Assembly (NCBI GenBank): GCA_023429825.1
Contig: JAEZDC010000112.1
Span: 1-15,001, forward strand
DNA: 15,001 bases
Reading direction: 5' to 3'
Origin: Bacteroidota bacterium
Lineage (GTDB): Bacteria > Bacteroidota > Bacteroidia > Chitinophagales > Chitinophagaceae
The notes below the pieces were generated by a model that was given only the letters and a program-made list of their open reading frames with translations, ran no database searches and had not been told where the DNA came from. A program made the position numbers and the translations under genes. Below, one piece after another: positions 7,447-14,971 of the stretch (positions within the stretch are counted from its first letter, which is position 1; each line of letters starts with the position of its first letter).

Positions 7447-8688
7447 ATGGAAATTACTACCAGTAAAAGATTATTCAAATTCAGACTTGGTACAAACGCA
7501 CAATCCACTCCTGATCTTTCTACAAAAAGAGTTACATCGATTGACCTATTACGCGGAGCGGTAATGGCAATAATGGCCATTGATCATGTAAGAGATTATT
7601 TTCACGATGCCGCTTTTCTGTATGATCCTACAGATCTTACCAAGACCAGTATTCCATTATTCTTAACTCGTTTCGTTACTCATTTTTGTGCCCCTGCATT
7701 TATGTTGCTGGCAGGCACATCAGCATATCTTGTAGGTACACGCAAGGGCAAAAAAGCATTGAGCAGGTTTTTACTTACAAGAGGGTTATGGTTGGTATTT
7801 CTTGAACTTACAGTGATCAACTTTGGATGGTTTTTCGACATTTCTTATTCGAATACAGGAACATTGGTGATATGGGCTTTAGGAGTGAGTATGATACTAC
7901 TCTCAGCATTGATATACTTACCTAAGATGATCATTCTAAGTTTAAGCCTGTTAATGATCTTTGGCCACAACTTGATCGATACTGTACAAGTGCAGGGACA
8001 AAGTACTGGCAGCATTATTTGGGCATTGTTACATGCGCCAAGAGTGTTTCAGTTTGAAGGTGTTACCTGGTTTGCTTTATACCCTTTGATTCCATGGATA
8101 GGAGTAATGTCGATAGGCTATTGTCTTGGCACCTTGTATAATGAAAACATGCCTATACAAAAACGTAAAAACCTTCTACTGCAGATGGGTGTTGCAGCTA
8201 TTGTCCTATTCATTGTTATCCGTTTTATGAACTCATATGGAGATCCTTTCTCATGGAGTTCTCAACCACGGGCTTCATACACTGTACTATCCTTTATCAA
8301 CCTAAATAAATATCCGCCTTCCTTACTTTATTTATTAGTCACACTCGGGCCTTGCCTTGTATTTCTTGCAATTACAGAAAAGAGCAATGGCTGGTTGAGC
8401 AGGCAGCTGCAGGTGATAGGAAGAGTTCCGATGTTTTATTATCTCGTACATATTTATTTGATACACCTTGCGGCGATGCTGGCAGCTGAGTTAACTCCAG
8501 GCATAAATTGGGATGCTATGGTGTTATCCACCTGGGTAAACTTCGATCCAAAATTGCAGGGTTATGGTATTGGTTTAACAGCAACCTATGCAGTTTGGTT
8601 TGGATTGATGATCGTTTTATATGGAATGTGTAGGTGGTACGATCAATACAAACGGTCGCACAAGCATTGGTGGTTAAGTTACCTGTAA
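7447..8688 (+). CDS. DUF1624 / HGSNAT-catalytic-domain-like polytopic membrane protein
   Basis: A 413-residue inner-membrane protein with about ten hydrophobic segments. After a ~27-residue polar N-terminus comes RVTSIDLLRG followed by AIDHVRDYFHD (residues 28-53), then THFCAPAFMLLAGTSAYL (78-95) and TRGLWLVFLE (111-120). This is the pattern of DUF1624 (Pfam HGSNAT_cat), named for the human lysosomal enzyme that acetylates heparan glucosamine across a membrane. The invariant Asp-His pair at 46-47 falls where the acetyl-accepting histidine of that family is placed. In bacteria these proteins are thought to acetylate or otherwise modify sugars at the membrane, but the substrate is unknown. There is a 115-base gap after the response regulator with no clear terminator or promoter, so co-transcription is undecided. 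The next gene starts 68 bases downstream. Confidence 0.85.
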   Translation: MEITTSKRLFKFRLGTNAQSTPDLSTKRVTSIDLLRGAVMAIMAIDHVRDYFHDAAFLYDPTDLTKTSIPLFLTRFVTHFCAPAFMLLAGTSAYLVGTRKGKKALSRFLLTRGLWLVFLELTVINFGWFFDISYSNTGTLVIWALGVSMILLSALIYLPKMIILSLSLLMIFGHNLIDTVQVQGQSTGSIIWALLHAPRVFQFEGVTWFALYPLIPWIGVMSIGYCLGTLYNENMPIQKRKNLLLQMGVAAIVLFIVIRFMNSYGDPFSWSSQPRASYTVLSFINLNKYPPSLLYLLVTLGPCLVFLAITEKSNGWLSRQLQVIGRVPMFYYLVHIYLIHLAAMLAAELTPGINWDAMVLSTWVNFDPKLQGYGIGLTATYAVWFGLMIVLYGMCRWYDQYKRSHKHWWLSYL

Positions 8689-8726
8689 CAGGTACGTAAA
8701 ACTGCTTATAGGTCTAGGCGTAGTTA

Positions 8727-8754
8727 TTGTAAGAATGGAGTAATAATTTATTTG
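8727..8754 (+). promoter_or_regulatory. candidate promoter abutting the SET gene start (possible leaderless mRNA)
   Basis: TTG (8727-8729), a 17-base spacer and TTTATTTG (8747-8754) match the Bacteroidota pattern TTG-N17-TAnnTTTG with one mismatch. The -7 box ends one base before the ATG at 8756, so a transcript begun at the usual distance would start at or just inside the start codon. Either the mRNA is leaderless or the match is accidental. Confidence 0.25.
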
Positions 8755-8755
8755 C

Positions 8756-9187
8756 ATGGCTTTACTTGAAAAGCAACTGGAGATCAGGAAAAGTAACTTG
8801 GCCGGAGCTGGAAAAGGATTGTTTACCAAAAAAGCAATCAGCAAAGGTACACGGATCGTAGAATACAAAGGAAAGGTTACAACATGGAAGGAAGCAAAAG
8901 CTTCAGAGGATTTTAACGGATATATCTATTACATCAATCGCAATCATGTTATTGATGCAAAACCCGGCAGATATTCAAAAGCATTTGCCCGGTATGCGAA
9001 TGATGCAAGGGGCATCAGCAGGATCGATGGGCTGAGCAATAACGCAACTTATGTAATTGATAATGGGAAAGTGTATATTGAGGCCATTAAGAACATCCCT
9101 GCAGGCAGTGAAATTTTTGTGAGCTATGGAAAAGAGTATTGGGATGTAGTACGGTTTAATAATAAACTGGATGCAAAAAAATTGTAG
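8756..9187 (+). CDS. small SET-domain protein (putative protein-lysine methyltransferase)
   Basis: A 143-residue protein made up almost wholly of a SET domain, a fold that uses S-adenosylmethionine to methylate lysine side chains. The first S-AdoMet loop is GAGKGLF (residues 17-23). FARYANDARG (77-86) stands where the family has its F-x-N-H-S-type motif and keeps the key Asn82. NNATY (95-99) and GSEIFVSYGKEYW (117-129) supply the C-terminal substrate and cofactor residues, including Tyr124. No pre-SET or post-SET zinc cluster is present. An in-frame stop (TAA 8744-8746) precedes the ATG, so this start is fixed. The reading frame overlaps the next gene by 17 bases, and an A7 run (9175-9181) sits just before its stop codon. 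The substrate is unknown; bacterial SET proteins have been linked to chromatin-like or ribosomal targets. Confidence 0.88.
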   Translation: MALLEKQLEIRKSNLAGAGKGLFTKKAISKGTRIVEYKGKVTTWKEAKASEDFNGYIYYINRNHVIDAKPGRYSKAFARYANDARGISRIDGLSNNATYVIDNGKVYIEAIKNIPAGSEIFVSYGKEYWDVVRFNNKLDAKKL

Positions 9188-9377
9188 TAAATGTGGTAAA
9201 GAATTCAGATGCACCAATGAAACGAACGGATGCTGGTGCGAAGCAATTACCCTTACTACTAAAGCACTTGAATACCTGAAAAAGAATTTTGAGAACTGCT
9301 TGTGTCCTGAATGCCTTGTCACATTTCAAAATAGTAACGAACCTTTAGTAAACATACCTCGTCCCTGCGCATTATAA
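9171..9377 (+). CDS. cysteine-rich CWC-type small protein
   Basis: A 68-residue protein with nine cysteines: C5-x2-C8, C14, C21-W-C23, C43-x-C45-x2-C48 and C66. The opening CSKCGKEFRC and the central CWCE match the small cysteine-rich CWC domain family, which looks zinc-binding but has no known function. The start ATG at 9171 lies inside the end of the SET gene in the +1 frame, and the domain begins within five residues of it, so this start suits the family and points to coupled translation. Losing one A from the A7 run would instead join the SET frame to this one and make a single protein of about 210 residues. The coding frame is convincing despite its length, because the cysteine spacing is ordered and the gene sits tightly in place. 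Confidence 0.82.
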   Translation: MQKNCSKCGKEFRCTNETNGCWCEAITLTTKALEYLKKNFENCLCPECLVTFQNSNEPLVNIPRPCAL

Positions 9378-9487
9378 TTTCATACATGTTGGAGGGATGT
9401 ATATCTTTATTGAACAATCTATCCCATCAAAATGCCAATAGGTTTCTTTAGGTTATTCAATTGTAGAAATCTTATTGATCTCCTCTC

Positions 9488-11950
9488 ATGATAAGCCAAC
9501 ATTCTACAGGAGCAGATACGCCCATCTATACTATTGCAAGATGTCTTAATGAACTCATCGTTAATTCAAATCTTCATGATGCATTGGAAAAGATAGTAGA
9601 ATGGCTGCCTTTATCACTCAATATAGACAGGTGTTATGTTTTCAAGAATCATATAACAGAAGATAGTACCTCCCTCACAAGTATCATTCATTGGTATGAA
9701 GAAGGTGTAACTGATAAAAAAGGAAAAGACCTCAGTTATTTAACTAATATCAATACTGCTTTCTTTCCTGAGATAACCGAACCACTTACTACAAGAAGAC
9801 CATTCCAGGTTTCTACATATGATGATCTTAGCCCTCAATTGAGCCAGTTAATGGCAGCCACCGAATTAAAAACACTCTTGCTTACACCTATTTTTTCTGC
9901 AGGAGACCTTTGGGGTTTTATTGGTTTTGGCGATAAGTTCAATCCCAGAAGATGGAAGAATAACGAAATAGAAATGCTGCAATCTCTTTCTGCAGCTATC
10001 GGGGTAGATATAGAATCACGTGAATTAAGAGCTGAGCTGTACCAGCGCAACGAGATATATGAAACTTCTCTTTCTACCCTTAATGAATTGATCTGGGAAA
10101 TAGATCTCAGGAAAAAGAAGATCAAGATCATGGGATCCTCTTCTAACATCGGTGGATTGAAAGTGGGCGAATACGAGCTTGAGCCGGTCAAATGGATGGA
10201 AAGACATATACATCCTGAAGACAAAGTGAAAGTACTGAACCGATTCTCAGATTTTTTAGAAAAAGAACATGGTGCCCAGGATGAAGACGAATACAGAGCC
10301 CTGGCAAATGACATCACCAATTATGTCTGGATACGTTCCCGCAGAACACTTATACGCGATATTAATGGAGAAGCTGCAATTGTTGTAGGTACTACAACTG
10401 ATATTACTGAATCTAAACTGGTAGCAATCGAACTGGAAAAACAAAGAGAACAGCTTCGGTACCTTATCAATAATATTGACGATGTATATGCGATCTATGA
10501 TCTGAATAAGAAGGCATACGAATATGTAAGTGAAAATGTTGAATCATTTTTTGGCATAAGAAAAGAAGAATTCATCCAAAAAGGATTGTTGTGGAAAGAG
10601 ATCGTTCATTACGAAGATGTGAGTAGCGTTGAAAGGCAGGTGGAGGAAATCATAGCGTCAAAAGGAAGAGGAGAATTTTTCTATCGCATTATCACTCCTG
10701 GTGGTGATAAAAAGATGCTTTTGCAAAAGATCTCAATTGGAAGTCAAAAAGAAAGCGAATCCGACAAAGCATATATAGTAATAACAGATTATACTACTAT
10801 TGAAAATGCCGAGCAATCCTTGATCGAGAGTGAAAGAAAATTCCGCTTTATATCAGACAACGTTTCGGATTTCATTTCCGCACATACTGTAGAAGGCATT
10901 TTTACATACGCCTCTCCATCTGCATTGAAACTCACCGGTTATACTGCTGACGAGTTGGTTAATATGAATGTATTCGACCTTATGCATCCTGATGACAGGG
11001 TGATGGTAACAAATGAGCTAACGAGGACGGTAAAAGAAAGAACAGAAGTACAGATTACCTACCGGTTCAAAAACAAAAAGGGCAGATATATCTGGTTGGA
11101 AAGTTATTGTAAGCCCACCATAAATGATCTTAAACGAGTGTATTCTATCATCTGCTCTACACGGGATGTTACCGAAAAGCAAGCTCTCATGCATGAGCTG
11201 GAACAGTCACTTGAAAAAGAAAGAGAGTTAAACGAGCTCCGATCAAAATTTATATCAACTGCTTCACATGAATTCAGAACGCCACTCACTGTAATTCAAT
11301 CAGGGGTTGAAATAATGGAAATGTATCTGCAGGACCTTCCAAAGGAAAAGCAGCTCCAGTTTCAAAAGCAGTTCACAAAAATTCAAACAGAAGTAGAACG
11401 CCTGCAGGACCTGATGAGCGATGTACTGTTACTGGGAAGAGCAGATGCGAAGAGAACACCGTTCAAACCAAAGGAAAGTGATCTGCTTAAGTTCATCACA
11501 GAAATAATCGAAAATTATAATGCATCAATTAGAGACAGGCGAGTGGTACTTGAGGTAAAAGGCAGGCCAAAAAAATTAAAATTCGATCAAAAACTACTGG
11601 GCCACGCCTTAGATAACATTATTAGCAACGGATTTCGATATTCTGAAAAGGAAAATTTACTTTTAGAAGCAAGTTTCAACAATGAAACCGTGTCAATTTC
11701 CGTTACTGACTACGGAATTGGGATTCCAAAAGAAGACCTTGTCAATTTGTTTCAACCTTTTTACCGGGCTAGTAATACCGGCGAAATAGGAGGAACGGGG
11801 TTAGGTCTCGCCATTGTAAAAGAGTATATCGACAAGCACCACGGGAGCATTTCGGTGGAAAGTGAGTTAGGCAGTCACACTACTTTTACAATAACATTAC
11901 CGTTAAAGCTACCTTACGATGGAACAGAAGCCAAGAATATTGGTGATTGA
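9488..11950 (+). CDS. GAF-PAS-PAS-PAS sensor histidine kinase
   Basis: An 820-residue kinase with no hydrophobic segment, so probably cytosolic. Domains in order: GAF (about residues 13-180, ending IGFGDK...ALGVDI-like), PAS 1 (190-312, ending GTTTDITESK), PAS 2 (318-438), PAS 3 (445-565, ending CSTRDVTEKQ), a coiled linker, HisKA with SHEFRTPL (phospho-acceptor His594), and an HATPase_c domain with N box DNIISNGFRYS, G1 box DYGIGIP, F box FQPFYRAS and G2 box GGTGLGLAI. All catalytic boxes are present, so it should autophosphorylate in answer to small-molecule, redox or light-type signals; the ligand cannot be read from sequence. It starts 110 bases after the CWC gene. Its last 32 bases overlap the following receiver-kinase gene in a different frame, implying coupled synthesis of the two as a signalling pair. 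Confidence 0.95.
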   Translation: MISQHSTGADTPIYTIARCLNELIVNSNLHDALEKIVEWLPLSLNIDRCYVFKNHITEDSTSLTSIIHWYEEGVTDKKGKDLSYLTNINTAFFPEITEPLTTRRPFQVSTYDDLSPQLSQLMAATELKTLLLTPIFSAGDLWGFIGFGDKFNPRRWKNNEIEMLQSLSAAIGVDIESRELRAELYQRNEIYETSLSTLNELIWEIDLRKKKIKIMGSSSNIGGLKVGEYELEPVKWMERHIHPEDKVKVLNRFSDFLEKEHGAQDEDEYRALANDITNYVWIRSRRTLIRDINGEAAIVVGTTTDITESKLVAIELEKQREQLRYLINNIDDVYAIYDLNKKAYEYVSENVESFFGIRKEEFIQKGLLWKEIVHYEDVSSVERQVEEIIASKGRGEFFYRIITPGGDKKMLLQKISIGSQKESESDKAYIVITDYTTIENAEQSLIESERKFRFISDNVSDFISAHTVEGIFTYASPSALKLTGYTADELVNMNVFDLMHPDDRVMVTNELTRTVKERTEVQITYRFKNKKGRYIWLESYCKPTINDLKRVYSIICSTRDVTEKQALMHELEQSLEKERELNELRSKFISTASHEFRTPLTVIQSGVEIMEMYLQDLPKEKQLQFQKQFTKIQTEVERLQDLMSDVLLLGRADAKRTPFKPKESDLLKFITEIIENYNASIRDRRVVLEVKGRPKKLKFDQKLLGHALDNIISNGFRYSEKENLLLEASFNNETVSISVTDYGIGIPKEDLVNLFQPFYRASNTGEIGGTGLGLAIVKEYIDKHHGSISVESELGSHTTFTITLPLKLPYDGTEAKNIGD

Positions 11951-13070
11951 AGACGAGCAAAGCATCCGGGAAAACATCCAGGAAATACTTGAGGCTAAAG
12001 GATATAATGTAAGAACTGCCGCGAATGGAAAACAAGGGGTTTTAGAAGCGATCGACTTCAGGCCTTTTGTTATCGTATGCGATATCATGATGCCGAAAAT
12101 GGATGGCTTCAAGGTGCTTGAATATGTACGAAAGACTGCACTTATTCAAAATACGCCTTTCATTTTCCTAACTGCCAAAATAGATCGCCAGGATGTACGG
12201 CATGGAATGGAACTTGGCGCCGATGACTATCTCACCAAACCTTTTACGGCAAAAGAGCTTATCAACGCAATTGAATCGAGGCTTCGTAGGCAGCAAAAAG
12301 TAATTGATGAATATGCTAAAGTGAAGCATGAATTAGATACAACAGTTTTTGCCACCTATTATCATGAATTCAATACTCCCTTGCACGGCATTTTAGGCGG
12401 ATTGAATTTATTGATCACAGCCCGTGATTCTTTTGATGAAGAGCAGGTGCAAGAGTTGCTTCTTTCTATAATGAAATCAGGGTTGCGCTTAAATCATTCA
12501 CTTGCCAACCTGATGCTGTTCGAAGAATTGAAAAGAGCAGAAGTATATCCTGAATTAAGCAGTATGTTCAGCCAAGGGACGGCAACAGGAAACTGGAAAC
12601 AAAAGATTCACGGAGAGATTTCTACTATGAGTAAAGAGATCTATAACAGGGAAAGTGATATCATTCTCCATTTAGAACCTGCTGATATCAATGTGAACCC
12701 CGAATACCTCATGCGTATCATTTTAGAACTTACCGATAATGCCTTGAAATTCTCAAAGCCTTCCGCTAAAGTTCATATCACAGGCAAAAAGGAAGATGAC
12801 GAATATATTATCGAAGTAAGAGATGCCGGCCGGGGATTTAATCTTGAAAGCCTGGATGAGATCGTTCCTTTTAAACAATTCAATCGTAAAAAATTCGAGC
12901 AACAAGGTTTAGGTATCGGGTTATATCTCGTTAAGAGATTGATAGATTATAACCAGGGAGAACTTAAGATCATCACTAATGAAAATGAAGGAACAAGAGT
13001 ATTGATCTCATTACCATTGGTACAGGAAAAAGTCACTCATCACAAGTATGAGCTGTACGCTAAAAGCTAG
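11919..13070 (+). CDS. receiver domain fused to a histidine kinase core (REC-HisKA-HATPase)
   Basis: A 383-residue signalling protein with the order response regulator, then kinase. The receiver (residues 5-120) has acids Glu11/Asp12, phospho-acceptor Asp55 in VIVCDIMMPKMDG, Thr85 and Lys107 (LTKPF). A short helical linker leads to the dimerisation helix with His149 in YYHEFNTPLHGI, where the usual Arg/Lys after HE-F is Asn. The ATPase part has ELTDNALKFS (N box), RDAGRGF (G1) and QQGLGIGLYLV (G2). There is no sensory or membrane segment, so phosphorylation of the receiver, most likely by the upstream GAF-PAS kinase, probably controls kinase activity. The ATG at 11919 overlaps the preceding gene by 32 bases; an in-frame start further downstream would destroy the first receiver strand. 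No DNA-binding domain is present, so the final output lies elsewhere. Confidence 0.93.
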   Translation: MEQKPRILVIEDEQSIRENIQEILEAKGYNVRTAANGKQGVLEAIDFRPFVIVCDIMMPKMDGFKVLEYVRKTALIQNTPFIFLTAKIDRQDVRHGMELGADDYLTKPFTAKELINAIESRLRRQQKVIDEYAKVKHELDTTVFATYYHEFNTPLHGILGGLNLLITARDSFDEEQVQELLLSIMKSGLRLNHSLANLMLFEELKRAEVYPELSSMFSQGTATGNWKQKIHGEISTMSKEIYNRESDIILHLEPADINVNPEYLMRIILELTDNALKFSKPSAKVHITGKKEDDEYIIEVRDAGRGFNLESLDEIVPFKQFNRKKFEQQGLGIGLYLVKRLIDYNQGELKIITNENEGTRVLISLPLVQEKVTHHKYELYAKS

Positions 13071-13133
13071 GCTTTTGATCTTACTTATTCCATTTATTCA
13101 TACGGAGCTTTATTTTTACAGATATACTTACGC

Positions 13134-14585
13134 ATGGTGTTATCTCACATACTAAAGCCTCCATATTACACAGATAAAAAGGTTAAGCTTGGTATTCTTA
13201 TTTACTTTCTAATAATGGCAGTCATTGCTTTCATTGCCGATGGTACGGGCGATGAAGGAGACAGCATTCATCACTATCTGTACGCTAAGACAGCATGGCA
13301 ATACAAGCAACATTTCTTTGATCATTGGGCTAAACCCGTTTACGTATTGATTGCTTTTCCTTTTGCACAGTTTGGATTAGACGGAGTGAAGCTCATGAAT
13401 GTATTATTGAACTGCGGAAGCCTGTGGCTGGTTTACCGCATAGCATGTGCACTCAATTTTAGATGGGCATGGGCCCCGATGGTTTTATTAGCCAGCACCC
13501 CTATGTTCAATCATCTCAGCTTAAGTGGACTTACAGAACCCATGTGTGCGTTTTTCATAACAATAGGGATTCATCTGCTGATACAAAAAAAGTGGATCAT
13601 CGCGATCGTGGTGCTATCCTTTCTTCCATTCGTTCGTTCAGAAGGACTGCTGTTGTTGGGGATCATTTTTGTTTACCTGGTCATTCTATCCAGGTATCAA
13701 TACATACCGTTATTATTTACAGGTCACCTGGCATATAGCATAGCAGGATATTTCCATAATAAAGATCTATTCTGGGTGTTCAATAAGATGACTTACGCAA
13801 CCTGGAACAGTGCCTACGGAAGTGGCGAATGGATGCATTATATAAATAATTTACCTGTAATGGCGGGCGTTGTGTTAACCATCTTGTTCTTCATTGGAAT
13901 GTTGTACGGACTGATATTATTGATAAGATATTTTCGAAAGCAAACATTGCATACCGAAACTCCTGAGTTATTTCTTGTTTACGGAACAGTCGTATTCTTT
14001 TTTGTTGCGCATACCTGCTTCTGGGCTTTAGGAATATTCAATAGCGGTGGCATCTTACGGGTGATCATTCCGGTAATGCCATTGATGGCACTTATTAATT
14101 ATCGTGGTGCTGAATACCTGTTTGCTTTCATTAATAATGAAAGGTGGAAAAGCGGGCTAGTGCTTTGCTTTGTTGCTATTGCATTCATCTACCCTTTCAG
14201 CGGGCATATACATGGATATAGATGGAAAAGAGATTTTTGTTTGAAAGCTGATCAGTACGCTCAGAATGAACTTGCCGCTTGGGTAAAGCAAACCTATCCT
14301 GACTATGCGAATTACCGATGGTATTATGAGACCATTCATCTTAGCACTGTGCTTGGAATTGATTGGTTTAACCAGGAAAAAAGAAGACGCCTGCTCGATT
14401 CATTTGTAAAAAATGAATTTCAGCCAGGCGATTTTATTGTTTGGGATGACTGGTTTGGTGTAGTAGAAGCACATATTACTTTGGAGTCACTTGACAAAGA
14501 TTCTCGTCTCGAAAAGCTAAAAACCTTTCAAAAAATAAATTATTGGGGAGGCACACGCACTACCGTCCTCTTTAGATGGAAATAA
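13134..14585 (+). CDS. GT-C-like polytopic membrane protein (putative lipid-linked sugar glycosyltransferase)
   Basis: A 483-residue inner-membrane protein with about ten transmembrane segments between residues 18 and 365, followed by a ~115-residue soluble tail (YRWKRDF onward). After the first segment is DGTGDEGDS (36-44); an acidic Asp-Glu pair in the first outer loop is the expected catalytic mark of GT-C glycosyltransferases such as the PMT/ArnT-like groups, which use polyprenyl-phosphate sugars. LPFVRSEGLLLL (residues 165-176 or so) resembles the conserved short motif in bacterial mannosyltransferase-like members. The call rests on topology and that acidic loop, so the class is moderately supported and donor and acceptor are unknown. 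It starts 63 bases after the receiver-kinase gene, where I see no convincing promoter or terminator, so it may be the last gene of that operon. It ends 5 bases from the convergent response-regulator gene. Confidence 0.7.
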   Translation: MVLSHILKPPYYTDKKVKLGILIYFLIMAVIAFIADGTGDEGDSIHHYLYAKTAWQYKQHFFDHWAKPVYVLIAFPFAQFGLDGVKLMNVLLNCGSLWLVYRIACALNFRWAWAPMVLLASTPMFNHLSLSGLTEPMCAFFITIGIHLLIQKKWIIAIVVLSFLPFVRSEGLLLLGIIFVYLVILSRYQYIPLLFTGHLAYSIAGYFHNKDLFWVFNKMTYATWNSAYGSGEWMHYINNLPVMAGVVLTILFFIGMLYGLILLIRYFRKQTLHTETPELFLVYGTVVFFFVAHTCFWALGIFNSGGILRVIIPVMPLMALINYRGAEYLFAFINNERWKSGLVLCFVAIAFIYPFSGHIHGYRWKRDFCLKADQYAQNELAAWVKQTYPDYANYRWYYETIHLSTVLGIDWFNQEKRRRLLDSFVKNEFQPGDFIVWDDWFGVVEAHITLESLDKDSRLEKLKTFQKINYWGGTRTTVLFRWK

Positions 14586-14598
14586 TATCGTTACGATA
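14586..14598. terminator. short palindrome across a convergent gene junction, possible weak bidirectional terminator
   Basis: TATCG-TTA-CGATA gives a 5-base-pair stem with a 3-base loop that spans the 5-base gap and reaches into the last codons of the minus-strand response regulator. There is no U-tract directly behind it on either strand, only a loose CTCTTTTAT on the plus strand. It is the only symmetrical element at this junction, but the stem is short and could be chance. Confidence 0.2.
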
Positions 14599-14971
14599 AC
14601 TCTTTTATAGCAGAAGCTAACTGGTCCTTTGTAAACGGTTTCTTTAAAAAGATATCTGCACCATTTTCAAGAGCAACATCTTTTGCTGCAGCATCAAAGC
14701 CGGAGATCATAATGATCTTAGTATTGGGATAATTATTTTTAATGTAGCTGATGAAATCTATTCCAAAACCATCAGGCAGTTTATTATCCAGCAAAACAAT
14801 GGAAGGTTGTTCTTTTTCCAAATATTCTTTGGCACTTGAAAGACTTTTCACATGTTCAAGCTCCATATTTTTTCCACTCAAAATAATATTGAGCAACAAA
14901 CACATATCCCCTTCATCTTCAATGATCAAAACTTTTTGAGCCTGTTTAGTTTCTAAAGTAGCAGTAGACAT
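14591..14971 (-). CDS. single-domain response regulator
   Basis: A 126-residue stand-alone receiver domain. The acids are Glu18/Asp19 in VLIIEDEGDM, the phospho-acceptor Asp62 lies in IVLLDNKLPDGFGIDF, the switch residue is Ser90 (MISGFD), and Lys111 sits in LKKPF. The DNKLPDGFG loop resembles receivers of the NtrC/AtoC and RegA/PrrA type, but here the domain ends after helix 5 with no ATPase or DNA-binding domain attached. A short polar N-terminus (about 12 residues) precedes the first strand. The start ATG at 14971 is the natural one, with only 30 bases of upstream sequence visible. It converges on the GT-C-like gene. It is a plausible phosphate acceptor for the kinase pair nearby, but opposite orientation and separation make this an inference only. 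Confidence 0.9.
   Translation of the reverse strand: MSTATLETKQAQKVLIIEDEGDMCLLLNIILSGKNMELEHVKSLSSAKEYLEKEQPSIVLLDNKLPDGFGIDFISYIKNNYPNTKIIMISGFDAAAKDVALENGADIFLKKPFTKDQLASAIKELS

Noticed and set aside
7322..7564. 80-codon plus-strand open frame bridging the response regulator and the DUF1624 gene
   Set aside because: It overlaps the start of the DUF1624 gene in another frame by more than 100 bases and has no recognisable features, so the 115-base gap is better treated as non-coding.
8975..9322. 115-codon minus-strand open frame across the SET and CWC genes
   Set aside because: It is antisense to two genes with conserved motifs and has no family resemblance.
9835..10320. 161-codon minus-strand open frame inside the sensor kinase
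   Set aside because: It lies wholly antisense to the GAF/PAS part of an intact 820-residue kinase. Its serine-rich, low-information translation is typical of a shadow frame.
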